Of a stretch of 64,000 bases of DNA, positions 42,460 through 51,598 are shown piece by piece. Position 1 is the first letter of the stretch. Each line of letters starts with the position of its first letter. The stretch spans positions 1-64,000 of the forward strand of contig CAKPLY010000003.1 in NCBI GenBank assembly GCA_934167825.1. The letters run 5' to 3'. The notes under the pieces were generated by a model. It had not been told where the DNA came from and did no database searches. It saw only the letters and a list, made by a program, of their open reading frames with translations. The DNA comes from an uncultured Bacilli bacterium (GTDB lineage: Bacteria > Bacillota_I > Bacilli_A > RF39 > UBA660). Made by a program: the position numbers and the translations under genes.

Positions 42460-44061
42460 CTAATTATATCCTCTTACTTCTTTGAATGCTTTAAGTAAGT
42501 CAGTTTTTCCATCAAATACTTTAGCATTTGTAAGATTTGCTATTTCTTGTAATTCGTCTTCTTCTGCACTACCAAATGTTATACTATATACTGGAATTTC
42601 TTTATTTAAGTCTTTGTAGTATTTTGATAATTGGGTAAATCTTCCTACATTAATCATACCATCAGTCATTGCTATTATTGTTTTTGTATAGTCATCTGTT
42701 TCGGTATTTAATATGTTTAATCCTTTAGTTATAGCATCATACAATGCTGTTGCACCATATGGTTTAAGTTCATTTATGTTTTTTAGTAATTCATTTGTTT
42801 CATAACCACTATCTGTATTCCAAACATTAATTACTTCACTACTAAAAGGAATTACAGTTATTTTATCATTTTTAGAAAATTGTAAGTTATCTTTTTTGGC
42901 ATTATCATATGTTAGTATGTACTCCATTGCATTAGTTAGTTCTTCGATACCATCACCATACATGCTTCCTGAATAATCTAGGCAAAATACTACATGAGTT
43001 GGTTTTCTTAAGGATTCTATATAAACATTTATTGCTTTTGTTATAACTTTTTTTGAAGGAAATTTGGTAACGTTTAAATATTTTGTAGTATCTATTCCCC
43101 ATGATGGATTAAATGTTTCTTTATCTATCTCTTCGTTTACTCCACCATACCATGTTCTTCTTCCTACTTTTTTTAGCATATCTTGGCCTTCGTCACTTAA
43201 TAGATATTGTTGTAATTTAAGGAAGTCTTCTTCTTTGTCTTCGTTGTTTTTAATAAATCCTAAGGTAGAATCATTTACTGCGACACCATCAGTAGGATAT
43301 ACTAAATATAATTCTTCTTTGTTATTTTCTTTTAGAGATTTATTTATATTTATAAGGGATGCTTCATCGGCGATTACTGCTTCATATTCATCGTTATTTA
43401 AAAACATTTCTTTTAGGAAGTTTTCATCTCCACTTATGCGCTCTACTCCCTGGAATAAATCTTTTAATTTATTTATTAAATCTTCACTATCTAACATTTC
43501 TTCGGTTAGGGTTACGGGATTTCCTGCTAATGAATTTAAAAAGCCAATATATGCAGTTGCACCGGTATTTGTTTTAGTTACTGAAGGCATAACGTATTTT
43601 AGTTTTTTATCTTTAATTAAATTTACTATATCGTTATTTTCTACATTATCTTTTAAGTTTAGTTCTTCAACTTTACTTTTTTTAATACCAAAAACTACAG
43701 GACTTATACTTATACTTTTAGAATTAGATATTAGGTATGAATTATCTAACATATAAAGCCACATAGAGTTAGAAATCCATACTCCATCATATTTTTTAGG
43801 ATTATTATTTAGTTCTTCAATTATATCTAAATCACCCATATATGTAAAGTTTAGTTTTATATTATCTTTTTTTAGTTTTTTTGATAAGTTATTTTCTAAG
43901 TCGGCATTATCATATGATGATAAGATATGTAATGTTTTACTACTTAGGGCATTACTTACTAGACTTACTCCTTTATTTATAAGGCTAGAAAATGCTGATA
44001 TAAATATTATTACAAAAAATATAAGTAATATTAAATCTTTTTTAGTTTTGTTTTTTTCCAT
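42460..44061 (-). CDS. Extracellular solute-binding-like domain fused to a von Willebrand A domain
   Basis: A 533-residue protein from the ATG at 44059-44061 (a GTG 12 bases earlier is possible; neither has a strong ribosome site). One membrane span lies at about 9-30. Residues about 40-330 have a solute-binding layout (THTLHI-like LHILSSYDNADLENNLSKKL, YDGVWISNSMWLYML, YVMPSVTKTNTGATAYIGFL, AVIADEASLI, YPTDGVAVNDSTLGF, LSDEGQDMLKK). Residues about 350-530 are a vWA domain with a complete MIDAS: DYSGSM, a Thr in GATALYDAIT, and MTDGM. Both domains should be outside. It heads the xpaC/telA set and could sense a ligand or bind wall partners in a metal-dependent way. Confidence 0.85.
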   Translation of the reverse strand: MEKNKTKKDLILLIFFVIIFISAFSSLINKGVSLVSNALSSKTLHILSSYDNADLENNLSKKLKKDNIKLNFTYMGDLDIIEELNNNPKKYDGVWISNSMWLYMLDNSYLISNSKSISISPVVFGIKKSKVEELNLKDNVENNDIVNLIKDKKLKYVMPSVTKTNTGATAYIGFLNSLAGNPVTLTEEMLDSEDLINKLKDLFQGVERISGDENFLKEMFLNNDEYEAVIADEASLININKSLKENNKEELYLVYPTDGVAVNDSTLGFIKNNEDKEEDFLKLQQYLLSDEGQDMLKKVGRRTWYGGVNEEIDKETFNPSWGIDTTKYLNVTKFPSKKVITKAINVYIESLRKPTHVVFCLDYSGSMYGDGIEELTNAMEYILTYDNAKKDNLQFSKNDKITVIPFSSEVINVWNTDSGYETNELLKNINELKPYGATALYDAITKGLNILNTETDDYTKTIIAMTDGMINVGRFTQLSKYYKDLNKEIPVYSITFGSAEEDELQEIANLTNAKVFDGKTDLLKAFKEVRGYN

Positions 44062-44139
44062 ATAATCAATCACTCACTTTTATCCACAATTAAAGTATAT
44101 CATTTTTTTGGTTAAATGACAATTTATTTGTAAGAAAAA

Positions 44140-44171
44140 GAAAAAATTTTAGATATTGCATTCTAAAATTT
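44140..44171 (-). terminator. Terminator after pgi
   Basis: AAATTTTAG (44144-44152) pairs with CTAAAATTT (44163-44171). Read on the minus strand it is followed by TTTCTTTTTCTT. It lies next to the pgi stop and before the vWA/xpaC/telA set. Confidence 0.75.
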
Positions 44172-44179
44172 TTATTTAA

Positions 44180-45481
44180 TTAATCGTTATTTGTGTATCC
44201 CGGTTTATTTAATAATTTAAACATATTTGTTTTATATTTTTCTACTCCAGGTTGGTCAAAAGGATTTACTCCTAGTAATAAGCCTGATACTGCACAAGAT
44301 AGCATGAAGAAATATAATAGTTCCCCAATGGTCTCTTCATTTATGGAATCAATATTTATTATGATATTTGGTACATCATCCATAATATGAGCATTTATTA
44401 CTCCGTCCATTGCTTTATGATTAATATAGTTTAATGATTTGTTTTTTAAATAGTTTAGATTATCTAAGTTATCTTTTTCTTCTTCGATAAAGATATTACT
44501 TTCTACTTCTTTGACATTGATTACAGTTTCAAAAAGATTTCTTCTTCCTTCTTGAATATATTGTCCTAGGGAATGCAAGTCTGTAGTAAATAAGCAACTT
44601 GCAGGAAATACTCCTTTACCGTCTTTTCCTTCGCTTTCTCCAAAAAGTTGTTTCCACCATTCTGTTATATATTGTAAATTTGGTTCATAGGTAGACAGTA
44701 TTTCAATGTTTTTGCCTTCTTTATATAATATATTTCTTATTACAGCATATTTATAGCAATCATTAGTAAGTAAGTTATCATTATTATATTTATTATATGC
44801 TTTTAATGCTCCATTTAGCAATTTATCTATATCAATATTTGATACGGAGATTGGGAATAATCCTACAGCGGTAAGAACGGAGTATCTACCTCCAATGTTT
44901 GAAGGAATATTAAATGTTACATAACCCTCTTCTTTGGCTATATCATGTAATGCTCCTTTATTAGAATCTGTTGTTACATATATTCTTTTTTTAGATTCTT
45001 CAATACCATATTTTTCTATTAATAGTTTTTTAAAGATTCTAAAAGATATTGCAGGTTCAGTAGTAGTTCCTGATTTAGATATTACATTAATTGAAAAATC
45101 TTCATCTTTGATTAGATTTATTACATCATTTATATAGTTTGCACTTAGATTATTTCCTACATATAGGGTTATTACTCCATTGTTTTTTCTAATGTTATAG
45201 AATGATGAAGTTAAAGACTCAATTACTGCACGAGCTCCTAGGTATGAACCTCCAATACCTATTACTAGTAAATATTTAGAGTTTTCTTTTACTACGTTAG
45301 CATACTTTTTTATTTTTTCTAATTCTTCTTTATCATATCTTAGTGGTTGTTCTAACCATCCTAAAAATTTTGCTTCATCATCTTTTTTTTCATGAAGTAT
45401 TTTATGAGTTTCTCTTATTTTATCAATGTACTCTATAATTTTGCTATCTAAAATATTTGTATAATTAAAATTTATATTCAT
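44180..45481 (-). CDS. pgi: Glucose-6-phosphate isomerase
   Basis: Interconverts glucose 6-phosphate and fructose 6-phosphate in glycolysis. At 433 residues it matches the short Firmicute form. Seen: LVIGIGGSYLGARAVIESL (about 73-91), NVISKSGTTTEPAISFRIFK (about 134-153), FNIPSNIGGRYSVLTAVGLF (about 194-213), NLQYITEWWKQLFGESEGKD (about 269-288) and NPFDQPGVEKYKTNMFKLL near the end with the catalytic Gln-Pro-Gly-Val-Glu and Lys. The ribosome site AAAGGAG precedes ATG by 10 bases. It follows an HD-domain gene in the same direction. Confidence 0.98.
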   Translation of the reverse strand: MNINFNYTNILDSKIIEYIDKIRETHKILHEKKDDEAKFLGWLEQPLRYDKEELEKIKKYANVVKENSKYLLVIGIGGSYLGARAVIESLTSSFYNIRKNNGVITLYVGNNLSANYINDVINLIKDEDFSINVISKSGTTTEPAISFRIFKKLLIEKYGIEESKKRIYVTTDSNKGALHDIAKEEGYVTFNIPSNIGGRYSVLTAVGLFPISVSNIDIDKLLNGALKAYNKYNNDNLLTNDCYKYAVIRNILYKEGKNIEILSTYEPNLQYITEWWKQLFGESEGKDGKGVFPASCLFTTDLHSLGQYIQEGRRNLFETVINVKEVESNIFIEEEKDNLDNLNYLKNKSLNYINHKAMDGVINAHIMDDVPNIIINIDSINEETIGELLYFFMLSCAVSGLLLGVNPFDQPGVEKYKTNMFKLLNKPGYTNND

Positions 45482-45494
45482 ATGTTTTACTCCT

Positions 45495-46013
45495 TTAATA
45501 TAAGTGATTTATTAATAAAATATACATTACTGATGCATATTTTATGTAATAGTTTTTTTCTAGACTTAGTATTATTCCTTTTTTTATTTCGAGAAATGCA
45601 GAATATTTATCTATTATAGTTAGTAAGAAACATTCTTTAGTTTTAGGTATTCTTAACGTTAAAGGCCACATGTGATTTAGTATCATGTCTTGTTCTATAT
45701 AGTTTAATTTAAATAATTTATTTGCATTATCTAAAGCTCTTTTTCCATGAGTAAATGCATGAAGTCCTTTTTCTACTCTATCTTTTTTAGGTAGTCTCCA
45801 GTCATATAAAAACAAATCATGAAGCATTGCTCCTACTGCTAAACTTTTATAATCTAGTTTAAGTTTCTTACCTAATTTATAACATATATATGAAACTTGA
45901 TAACAGTGGTCAAAACAAGATGTATTATAGTGTTGGTTATACTTTTTCATTTCAAGAACTGTTTTATTTGTTATAATATCTTTTAATATTAAATTAAATT
46001 CTTTATCTTTCAT
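45495..46013 (-). CDS. HD-domain phosphohydrolase
   Basis: A 172-residue protein with the metal-binding set of HD hydrolases: FDHCYQVSYICYKLGKKL (first His, about 35), GAMLHDLFLYDW (His-Asp pair, about 67-68), and HAFTHGKRALDNANKLF plus LNHMWPLTLR with later His residues. Such proteins dephosphorylate nucleotides or cyclic dinucleotides; substrate not visible. It lies 13 bases upstream of pgi in the same direction and likely shares its mRNA. The weak site GGAAGTGTAA precedes ATG. Confidence 0.88.
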   Translation of the reverse strand: MKDKEFNLILKDIITNKTVLEMKKYNQHYNTSCFDHCYQVSYICYKLGKKLKLDYKSLAVGAMLHDLFLYDWRLPKKDRVEKGLHAFTHGKRALDNANKLFKLNYIEQDMILNHMWPLTLRIPKTKECFLLTIIDKYSAFLEIKKGIILSLEKNYYIKYASVMYILLINHLY

Positions 46014-46090
46014 ATTTACACTTCCTTAATTTTAAGTATAGTTTATATTTTTTTTAAAAGCAATATTTAATACTTTAGTTTACATAAATA

Positions 46091-47527
46091 TTATTTTCTT
46101 AGACATTTATATATTTTTTTATGCAAGCCGTTTCTTTTTTTTATAGTGTTTTTTAATTCAAATAATTCTGTTTGGAATGTACGTTCATTTATATCATTAA
46201 TTATTGTTACTTCTTCATTAATATCAAGTAAATATACTGAAATTAGTGTTGTCATACTTATTGTTTTATCTATACATATATAGTAATCTCCTTCTCTTCT
46301 TAATACATCTAGTACTTTGTTATCTTTTGTTTTTACTGTTTTACCTATTAAATCAGTTTTTTCTAGTGCTTTATCTCTTAGTTTTTGGGCAAGTTTCTTA
46401 TCTACTGAAAAGACACTTAGAATTGGTTTTTTTAATTTTAAGGAGATTATTTTGTTATTTTTTAGGTTATATTCGTTATTTTCATATGATAATTCTATAC
46501 AATTTATACATTTTAATTTGTTTTCTTCTTCAAGTTCTGTATCTTCTTCGACTGATAATACAAAATAGTAAGTGCATTCTTTAGTTTCTTTATTATATAA
46601 TTTCATTACATTGTTTTCTTTAATGTTTAGAAGGTTTTGATTGTAATAATCTATAAACATTATATCTCCTTTACTTTGAGTGCCATATTTAAACGAATAG
46701 CTAATGTATACTCCTTTTATTACGTTTTTATAATCTTCTTTAGTTATTCTTCCATTTACTGTTCTTATATCTTCTTCGTTTATTTCTATTATATTATCTT
46801 TTACTTCACTATTTTCTCTTATAAAATCATAATTTTCTTCGCGTAATATTGATTTTTGAACTTTAGTTTTTACTTTGCTTGTTAGTTTTAAGGCATATAC
46901 TTTGTTACCAATTTTTCTCCATACTAAATATGGACGAAAACTTTTTTTAGGGTCATCATTATTGATATTTTGATATTCATTTACGTTAGCATTTATTACA
47001 TAGCCACTTTTTAGTTCGTTACCTTTCATTACAAAATGCTCATATAGTATTTCGTGGGATTCTTCATTTTCAATATAATGTGTTATACGATTTAACTTTT
47101 TGTTATCTATTTCGTTTTCTTCGTTGTTTGTTTCTTTCATATACTCTAAAAGAAGATGTCTTGCAAAAAGATGTTTTTCACATAAGAAACTAAAACTAGA
47201 TAACGATCTTTTTTCTGCGGGTGTTAATAAATTTTTGTATTCTTCATATATAGTTATTAGGTTTTCTTCGGTTTCTAGTTTTATATATTGTTTTAGTAAA
47301 TGAATTGGTTTAAAGTAATAACTATATTTATCTTTGATGATATTTAGAATATTTAATGCTTCATTGTACATCCTAAGTTTATATAGTGTATTATAATAGA
47401 CATCAAGTAGTTTATCACTTATTATGTCGTATTTACTTATATATTCTTCGATTTGATTTAGTGTGTTTTTATAATTTTTATTTTGATATGACGTTATTAT
47501 GTTAAAAAAGTCTTGTTTTTCTTCCAT
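46091..47527 (-). CDS. Two-part protein of unknown function: TPR-like helices then beta domains
   Basis: A 478-residue soluble protein, start placed at the ATG at 47525-47527 (AAGGGG lies 12 bases upstream; a TTG between is possible). Residues about 1-150 are helical and TPR-like (YKNTLNQIEEYISKYDIISD, YNEALNILNIIKDKYSYYF). From about 165 the protein turns to beta-rich modules: NELKSGYVINANVNEYQN, SFRPYLVWRKIGNKVYALKL, GVYISYSFKYGTQSKGDIMF and a third near 400. The RPYLVWxxxGxKVYALxLT pattern recalls MazF/PemK-like barrels, but no catalytic set is evident. No neighbour hints at function; a weak terminator-free gap follows. Confidence 0.75.
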   Translation of the reverse strand: MEEKQDFFNIITSYQNKNYKNTLNQIEEYISKYDIISDKLLDVYYNTLYKLRMYNEALNILNIIKDKYSYYFKPIHLLKQYIKLETEENLITIYEEYKNLLTPAEKRSLSSFSFLCEKHLFARHLLLEYMKETNNEENEIDNKKLNRITHYIENEESHEILYEHFVMKGNELKSGYVINANVNEYQNINNDDPKKSFRPYLVWRKIGNKVYALKLTSKVKTKVQKSILREENYDFIRENSEVKDNIIEINEEDIRTVNGRITKEDYKNVIKGVYISYSFKYGTQSKGDIMFIDYYNQNLLNIKENNVMKLYNKETKECTYYFVLSVEEDTELEEENKLKCINCIELSYENNEYNLKNNKIISLKLKKPILSVFSVDKKLAQKLRDKALEKTDLIGKTVKTKDNKVLDVLRREGDYYICIDKTISMTTLISVYLLDINEEVTIINDINERTFQTELFELKNTIKKRNGLHKKIYKCLRK

Positions 47528-47653
47528 AAAAATCAATTTCCCCTTTTTTGTGGTTACTATTTTAGCATAAAAAGATAAATATTACAAGTGTTTTTGTACT
47601 TGATTTAATTTATATATCTTATACTTTTGGCATATAATAATAATGGTGATAAG

Positions 47654-48094
47654 ATGATTGATAAGATTAGAAGGTATTTTGTGATATTTGTGCCTATTAT
47701 TCTTGGTAGTATTGTGGGGCTTATTGTTGATACAACGTCTTACTCGATGGTTAATAAGCCTAGTGTTAGTCCGCCGGGTGTGGTGTTTCCTATTGTTTGG
47801 AGTATTCTTTATTTAATTATGGGATATAGTTATTATAAGTCTAATAGGGATTGTGGTACAAAAAAAGTGTATTATGGGCAACTTATTGTGAATTTGCTTT
47901 GGTCATTTTGGTTTTTTAGTTTTAGGTTATATTTGTTTTCTAGTTTGTGGATTTTGCTTCTTATTGTTTTGGTAATTGATATGATTGTTAGGTTCTATCA
48001 GGATAAGAAGGTTTTGGGGTATATTAACTTACCTTATTTAGTGTGGCTTATATTTGCATTTTATTTAAGTATTAGTGTTTATCTACTTAATTAA
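47654..48094 (+). CDS. tspO: TspO/MBR family membrane protein
   Basis: A 146-residue protein from the ATG at 47654-47656, which has GGTGAT upstream; an upstream in-frame start adds a hydrophilic stretch not found in the family. Five membrane spans are visible with the conserved PIILGSIVGLIVD, NKPSVSPPGVVFPIVWSILY, LIMGYSYYKS, LIVNLLWSFWFFSFRLYLF and GYINLPYLVWLIFAFYL. TspO proteins bind porphyrins and steroids and may degrade or carry them in oxidative stress. It overlaps the cinA-like gene on the other strand by 8 bases. Confidence 0.95.
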   Translation: MIDKIRRYFVIFVPIILGSIVGLIVDTTSYSMVNKPSVSPPGVVFPIVWSILYLIMGYSYYKSNRDCGTKKVYYGQLIVNLLWSFWFFSFRLYLFSSLWILLLIVLVIDMIVRFYQDKKVLGYINLPYLVWLIFAFYLSISVYLLN

Positions 48095-48566
48095 TTATAT
48101 CTAGTAGTAAATCAAGAGCATTATTTACCACTAGTAATTTATTTTGTGGGCGTAACTTTTCAGTTACTTCCACTTTTTTGTTGTAGAATTTATTATTATC
48201 TTTGTCATAGATACTTATATATACTATGTTATCTTTACCAAAAATATTTTCTGTATCAGGTTTATTTAACTTTCCTGTTATACCTATTCCGTAGTTAGAG
48301 TTAGAAAAAAGTGCTATATTTTTACTCATCTCGTTAGATACTTCAGTACTGTATACAGAATATTTATCTATGATATTTTTATCTACTCCCATCTTTATTT
48401 TGAAGTCATTAGAATATGTTACTGCGGAAAATTTTATTATTTTACTGGCGTCTGGTACTGATGTTATCTTATCTACTAGACCTCCTCCTGTACATGACTC
48501 CATTGTACTTAGGGTTTTATTTTGACTACTTAGTATTTTTATTAGTTTTTTTATTTTATTATTCAT
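48087..48566 (-). CDS. CinA C-terminal domain protein (NMN amidohydrolase-like)
   Basis: A 159-residue stand-alone CinA_C/PncC domain, which deamidates nicotinamide mononucleotide in pyridine nucleotide recycling. Seen: LSTMESCTGGGLVDKITSVP (about 19-38) with the S-C-T-G-G motif, IKFSAVTYSNDFKIKMGVD, VYSTEVSNEMSKNIALF and YGIGITGKLNKPDTEN (about 92-107). The catalytic Ser sits in the ESCTGG loop. AAAAGGAG precedes ATG. The N-terminal CinA part is absent, as in many short forms. Confidence 0.93.
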   Translation of the reverse strand: MNNKIKKLIKILSSQNKTLSTMESCTGGGLVDKITSVPDASKIIKFSAVTYSNDFKIKMGVDKNIIDKYSVYSTEVSNEMSKNIALFSNSNYGIGITGKLNKPDTENIFGKDNIVYISIYDKDNNKFYNKKVEVTEKLRPQNKLLVVNNALDLLLDIIN

Positions 48567-48749
48567 ATGTTTACTCCTTTTTGTTATTTGTAGATTTATT
48601 TTTTTATTACAATTTTGGATTTTTATTTATAAATTCTTGCTTTTACTCATAAGTTTAATGTTTTGTTGTTAGTTTTTGGTTTCTATTGCAAGTTTTGTTT
48701 ATAAGTTTAGATTTCACTATTTAAAAATTCTTATTGCTTTTTTTCTTAC

Positions 48750-49010
48750 CTATTTATTTGTTTCATTATAGTAATGACTTTCACATATTTTATCTAATAC
48801 TTCTTCTAAATCATCAATAGTAGTAAAGCATCCTTCTTCATTAATATAGTTATCTACATCAAATATTAGTTCATTTAGGGATGAATATTTTTTATAATCA
48901 AAGCCATATTTAGATAGTACTTCTATTTCATAGTCATTAAGCGATATTCCTTTACCATTATCTTTTTTAAAGTCAAATTTTAAATTTTTTAATATATCTT
49001 CGTAATCCAT
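48750..49010 (-). CDS. Small acidic protein of unknown function
   Basis: An 86-residue soluble protein from the ATG at 49008-49010; a GTG three codons earlier is possible and neither has a clear ribosome site, although TATAAT-like sequence lies about 20 bases upstream. Sequence features: LKFDFKKDNGKGISLNDYEI, SLNELIFDVDNYI, TTIDDLEEVLDKICESHYY. It is helical and acidic with Cys at two positions. It resembles small uncharacterised Firmicute proteins but no family can be named. It lies divergent to the DUF6273 gene. Confidence 0.6.
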   Translation of the reverse strand: MDYEDILKNLKFDFKKDNGKGISLNDYEIEVLSKYGFDYKKYSSLNELIFDVDNYINEEGCFTTIDDLEEVLDKICESHYYNETNK

Positions 49011-49084
49011 ATTTATCACAAATTAATTATAATATATTTATGAAACGTTTACAAGTAAAATTAATGTAAAATAGATAAATATGT

Positions 49085-49113
49085 TTGGAATTTTCTAGTA
49101 TATTTGATATAAT
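49085..49113 (+). promoter_or_regulatory. Promoter of the DUF6273/glycosidase pair
   Basis: A -35 box TTGGAA (49085-49090) and a perfect -10 box TATAAT (49108-49113) are 17 bases apart, 31 bases before the ATG. AAGGATGG follows as ribosome site near 49131. Confidence 0.75.
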
Positions 49114-49143
49114 ATTATAAGTAGATGTAAAGGATGGATGTAA

Positions 49144-50466
49144 ATGAAAAAAAGAAAGATTAGTATTTCAAAAATATTCAATTTAGTAAGTTTTGTTTTT
49201 CTTCTTACTTGTTGTTTATTTTATGGGGGAAGGTTTATTAAGTTATATTTAGAGAATGAGAAGAAAGTTGTTAATGAAAGCAATTCTTTGGGTAAGAGTT
49301 TAAGAGAGATTAATGATAGTAATTTAAAGAATGTAAATGGCGTTTATTATTTTACTGGAAATGATGTAAACAACTATGTATTATACTCTAATATATTATT
49401 TAGAGCTGTTAAGATTGAAGATAATAATGTTGTAACGCTTATATCTAATAATAGTCTTACTTCTTTAGCATTAGGCAATAATAAAGGTTATGTTGAATCA
49501 CAAGTTAATACTTGGTTAAATAGTAATGATAGTAAGCATTCTGGAATACTTGAAGATAAACTTAATAGTGCTGTTACTTATTTAAAGAAAGAAGATATAT
49601 GTATAGATAAGATAGATGATGTAAGTAATTATTCTTGTAGTAATTATAATAGTGATTATTATATAAGTAGTTTATCTATTTATGATTATATAAATACTGG
49701 TGCACAAAATAGTTTTATTAATACTAGTGAGAACTTCTATTTAAGTAATATAAATGGTAATGATGAAGTATGGATTATTAATACTGATGGTAAGATTACT
49801 ACTAGTAAGAGTGATACAATATATGGTATTAAGCCTACTGTTAAACTAAAAGAAAATCTTGATAAAGTAAGTGGTAGTGGTACTAAAGAGGACCCATTTG
49901 TTATAGAAAGTACTACAGGAATATTTGGTAGTTATGTTAATTTAGATGAAGATATATGGAGAGTAATTGATGTTGATGGAGATAATGTTAAGTTAATGCT
50001 TGATAATTATATTATGAATGGAAATGACGTTGTTACTTATAAGTATTCTAATAAAAGTAGTTATCATGATGATACTAAATATAATACTTTGGCGTACTAT
50101 TTAAATAAGAATTATCTTAATAGTTTAAGTTATAAGGATATAGTAATAGAAAGTAATTATGCTAATGGATACTATGGTAGCGATAATAATTATAATTATA
50201 GTGAGACATTAGATAAGACTGTTAATACTAAGGTTGCTTTAGTTAGCGTGGGAGATATAATTTTAAATCATGAATTAGATGGATATTTTACAATGACTTC
50301 TAGTAGTAGAAAGAATAATTTTGTATATAGTATTCAAAAGAATAATACAAGTTATAGTAAGATGGTTTCTTCGAATGGTAAGATTGTTCCTGTTATTACA
50401 ATAGATAAGAATAAATTAAGTGAGGGAACTGGTACTAAGAATGACCCATTAAGGATGGTGAAATAA
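49144..50466 (+). CDS. Exported protein with two DUF6273-like domains
   Basis: A 440-residue protein anchored by one N-terminal span (about 13-35, LVSFVFLLTCCLFYGGRFIK). Two similar halves follow: residues about 65-255 (VLYSNILFRAVKIEDNNVVT, IYGIKPTVKLKENL, GSGTKEDPFVI) and about 260-440 (VNLDEDIWRVIDVDGDNVKL, KTVNTKVALVSVGDI, GTGTKNDPLRMVK). The repeated LWRxIxxxxDNxVxL and GTGTKxDPF patterns are those of DUF6273, a beta-rich surface domain of gut Firmicutes. It is rich in Asn and Ser. The function is not known. The glycosidase gene follows after two bases, so they work as a pair on the cell surface. Confidence 0.82.
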   Translation: MKKRKISISKIFNLVSFVFLLTCCLFYGGRFIKLYLENEKKVVNESNSLGKSLREINDSNLKNVNGVYYFTGNDVNNYVLYSNILFRAVKIEDNNVVTLISNNSLTSLALGNNKGYVESQVNTWLNSNDSKHSGILEDKLNSAVTYLKKEDICIDKIDDVSNYSCSNYNSDYYISSLSIYDYINTGAQNSFINTSENFYLSNINGNDEVWIINTDGKITTSKSDTIYGIKPTVKLKENLDKVSGSGTKEDPFVIESTTGIFGSYVNLDEDIWRVIDVDGDNVKLMLDNYIMNGNDVVTYKYSNKSSYHDDTKYNTLAYYLNKNYLNSLSYKDIVIESNYANGYYGSDNNYNYSETLDKTVNTKVALVSVGDIILNHELDGYFTMTSSSRKNNFVYSIQKNNTSYSKMVSSNGKIVPVITIDKNKLSEGTGTKNDPLRMVK

Positions 50467-50468
50467 AT

Positions 50469-51491
50469 ATGAAGACTAATAAAAATAAAAAGATTAGTAA
50501 GTTAACTATTATGTTTATAGTTCTAGATTTACTTGCTATTGGAGGATTTGTTATTACTTATGGTCCTTGGCCTACTCTTAGAAATTTATATATTAATACA
50601 GCAATGAATACAATGGATCATAAATATTTAGCAAAGATTTTTTATAGTGATGAAAAGATTAATGAAGTTATGAACTCTAGTTATTTTGTTACGATAGATA
50701 AGGATGCTAATTTGGATGATATTGTTATTGATACTAGTGTTAAGACTACTTTTAAAGATGAATACGAAAAAGAACTTCTTACAAGGGAAGATGGTAATAG
50801 TTTATATAAGGTTATTAACTTAAAAGTGGGAAGTGCGAATGCTTATTTGGTAGCAATATATGACCCTACTAAAGTACATTTAATTGCAAAAGAGAAACTT
50901 GGTACTAAAGAAGGAGAAAGAATTATCACTATGTGTGAAAGATATGGTGGTGTTGTATGTATCAATGGTGGTGGATTTGTTGACTATGGTTATGGTTCTG
51001 GTATTCCTATTGGATATGTAATTCAAAATGGTGAAATTACTTGGTCTGATGGAGATATTAATACATATAGAGATAATATAATTGGTATGACAAATGAAGG
51101 AAAATTAAAGTTAATGAGTAATGCTACTGGTGCGGAGGCATTAGAAGCTGGTATTACTGATGGACTTGTTTTTGGACCGTTCTTAATTGTTAATGGTGAA
51201 TCTTTGGAGATTGTTGGGGATCCTTGGGGAAGAAGCCCTAGAGTTGCTATTGCACAAAGAAAAGATGGTGTCATGATGTTCTTAGTAATAGATGGAGAAA
51301 ACTATATTAATGGTGCTAGTTTACAAGATGTTGTCGATACTTTAAAAAAATATGGAGCATATAATGCTGCTAACTTAGATGGTGGTACTTCTTCAACATT
51401 AATTGTGGATAATAAACTTATTAATAATCCTCCAAAAGCAAAGGCTACTAATGGTAGATATGTTATTACTGGTTGGGGACTTATTCCATAG
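50469..51491 (+). CDS. Phosphodiester glycosidase family protein (NAGPA domain)
   Basis: A 340-residue protein with an N-terminal span (about 10-30, LTIMFIVLDLLAIGGFVITY). From about residue 115 it is a NAGPA-type phosphodiester glycosidase: VHLIAKEKLGTKEGERI, CINGGGFVDYGYGSGIPIGY (about 158-177), DGLVFGPFLIVNGESLEI, DPWGRSPRVAIAQRKDG (about 255-271) and NAANLDGGTSSTLIVDNKLI (about 302-321). Such enzymes remove sugar-1-phosphate caps or act in exopolysaccharide assembly. The domain should lie outside the cell. The ribosome site GGATGGTGA overlaps the end of the DUF6273 gene, implying coupled expression. Confidence 0.92.
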   Translation: MKTNKNKKISKLTIMFIVLDLLAIGGFVITYGPWPTLRNLYINTAMNTMDHKYLAKIFYSDEKINEVMNSSYFVTIDKDANLDDIVIDTSVKTTFKDEYEKELLTREDGNSLYKVINLKVGSANAYLVAIYDPTKVHLIAKEKLGTKEGERIITMCERYGGVVCINGGGFVDYGYGSGIPIGYVIQNGEITWSDGDINTYRDNIIGMTNEGKLKLMSNATGAEALEAGITDGLVFGPFLIVNGESLEIVGDPWGRSPRVAIAQRKDGVMMFLVIDGENYINGASLQDVVDTLKKYGAYNAANLDGGTSSTLIVDNKLINNPPKAKATNGRYVITGWGLIP

Positions 51492-51560
51492 ATAGAAATT
51501 AAGAATAATTAAAAAGAAAAAGTTTGAATAAAAAAGTAATTCAAAATAGAATTTAATAAA

Positions 51561-51598
51561 AAGTAACAAGAAATGTGAATCTTGTTACTTTATTTTTG
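51561..51598 (+). terminator. Terminator of the DUF6273/glycosidase transcript
   Basis: AAGTAACAAG (51561-51570) pairs perfectly with CTTGTTACTT (51581-51590), followed by TATTTTTG. The opposite strand also carries T's after the stem, so it may serve both directions. The rest of 51492-51761 is AT-rich without a gene. Confidence 0.85.

Noticed and set aside
43064..43756. A 230-codon plus-strand frame opposite the vWA gene
   Set aside because: It lies wholly antisense to a well-supported gene and has Ser/Phe-rich composition expected from reading that gene's complement.
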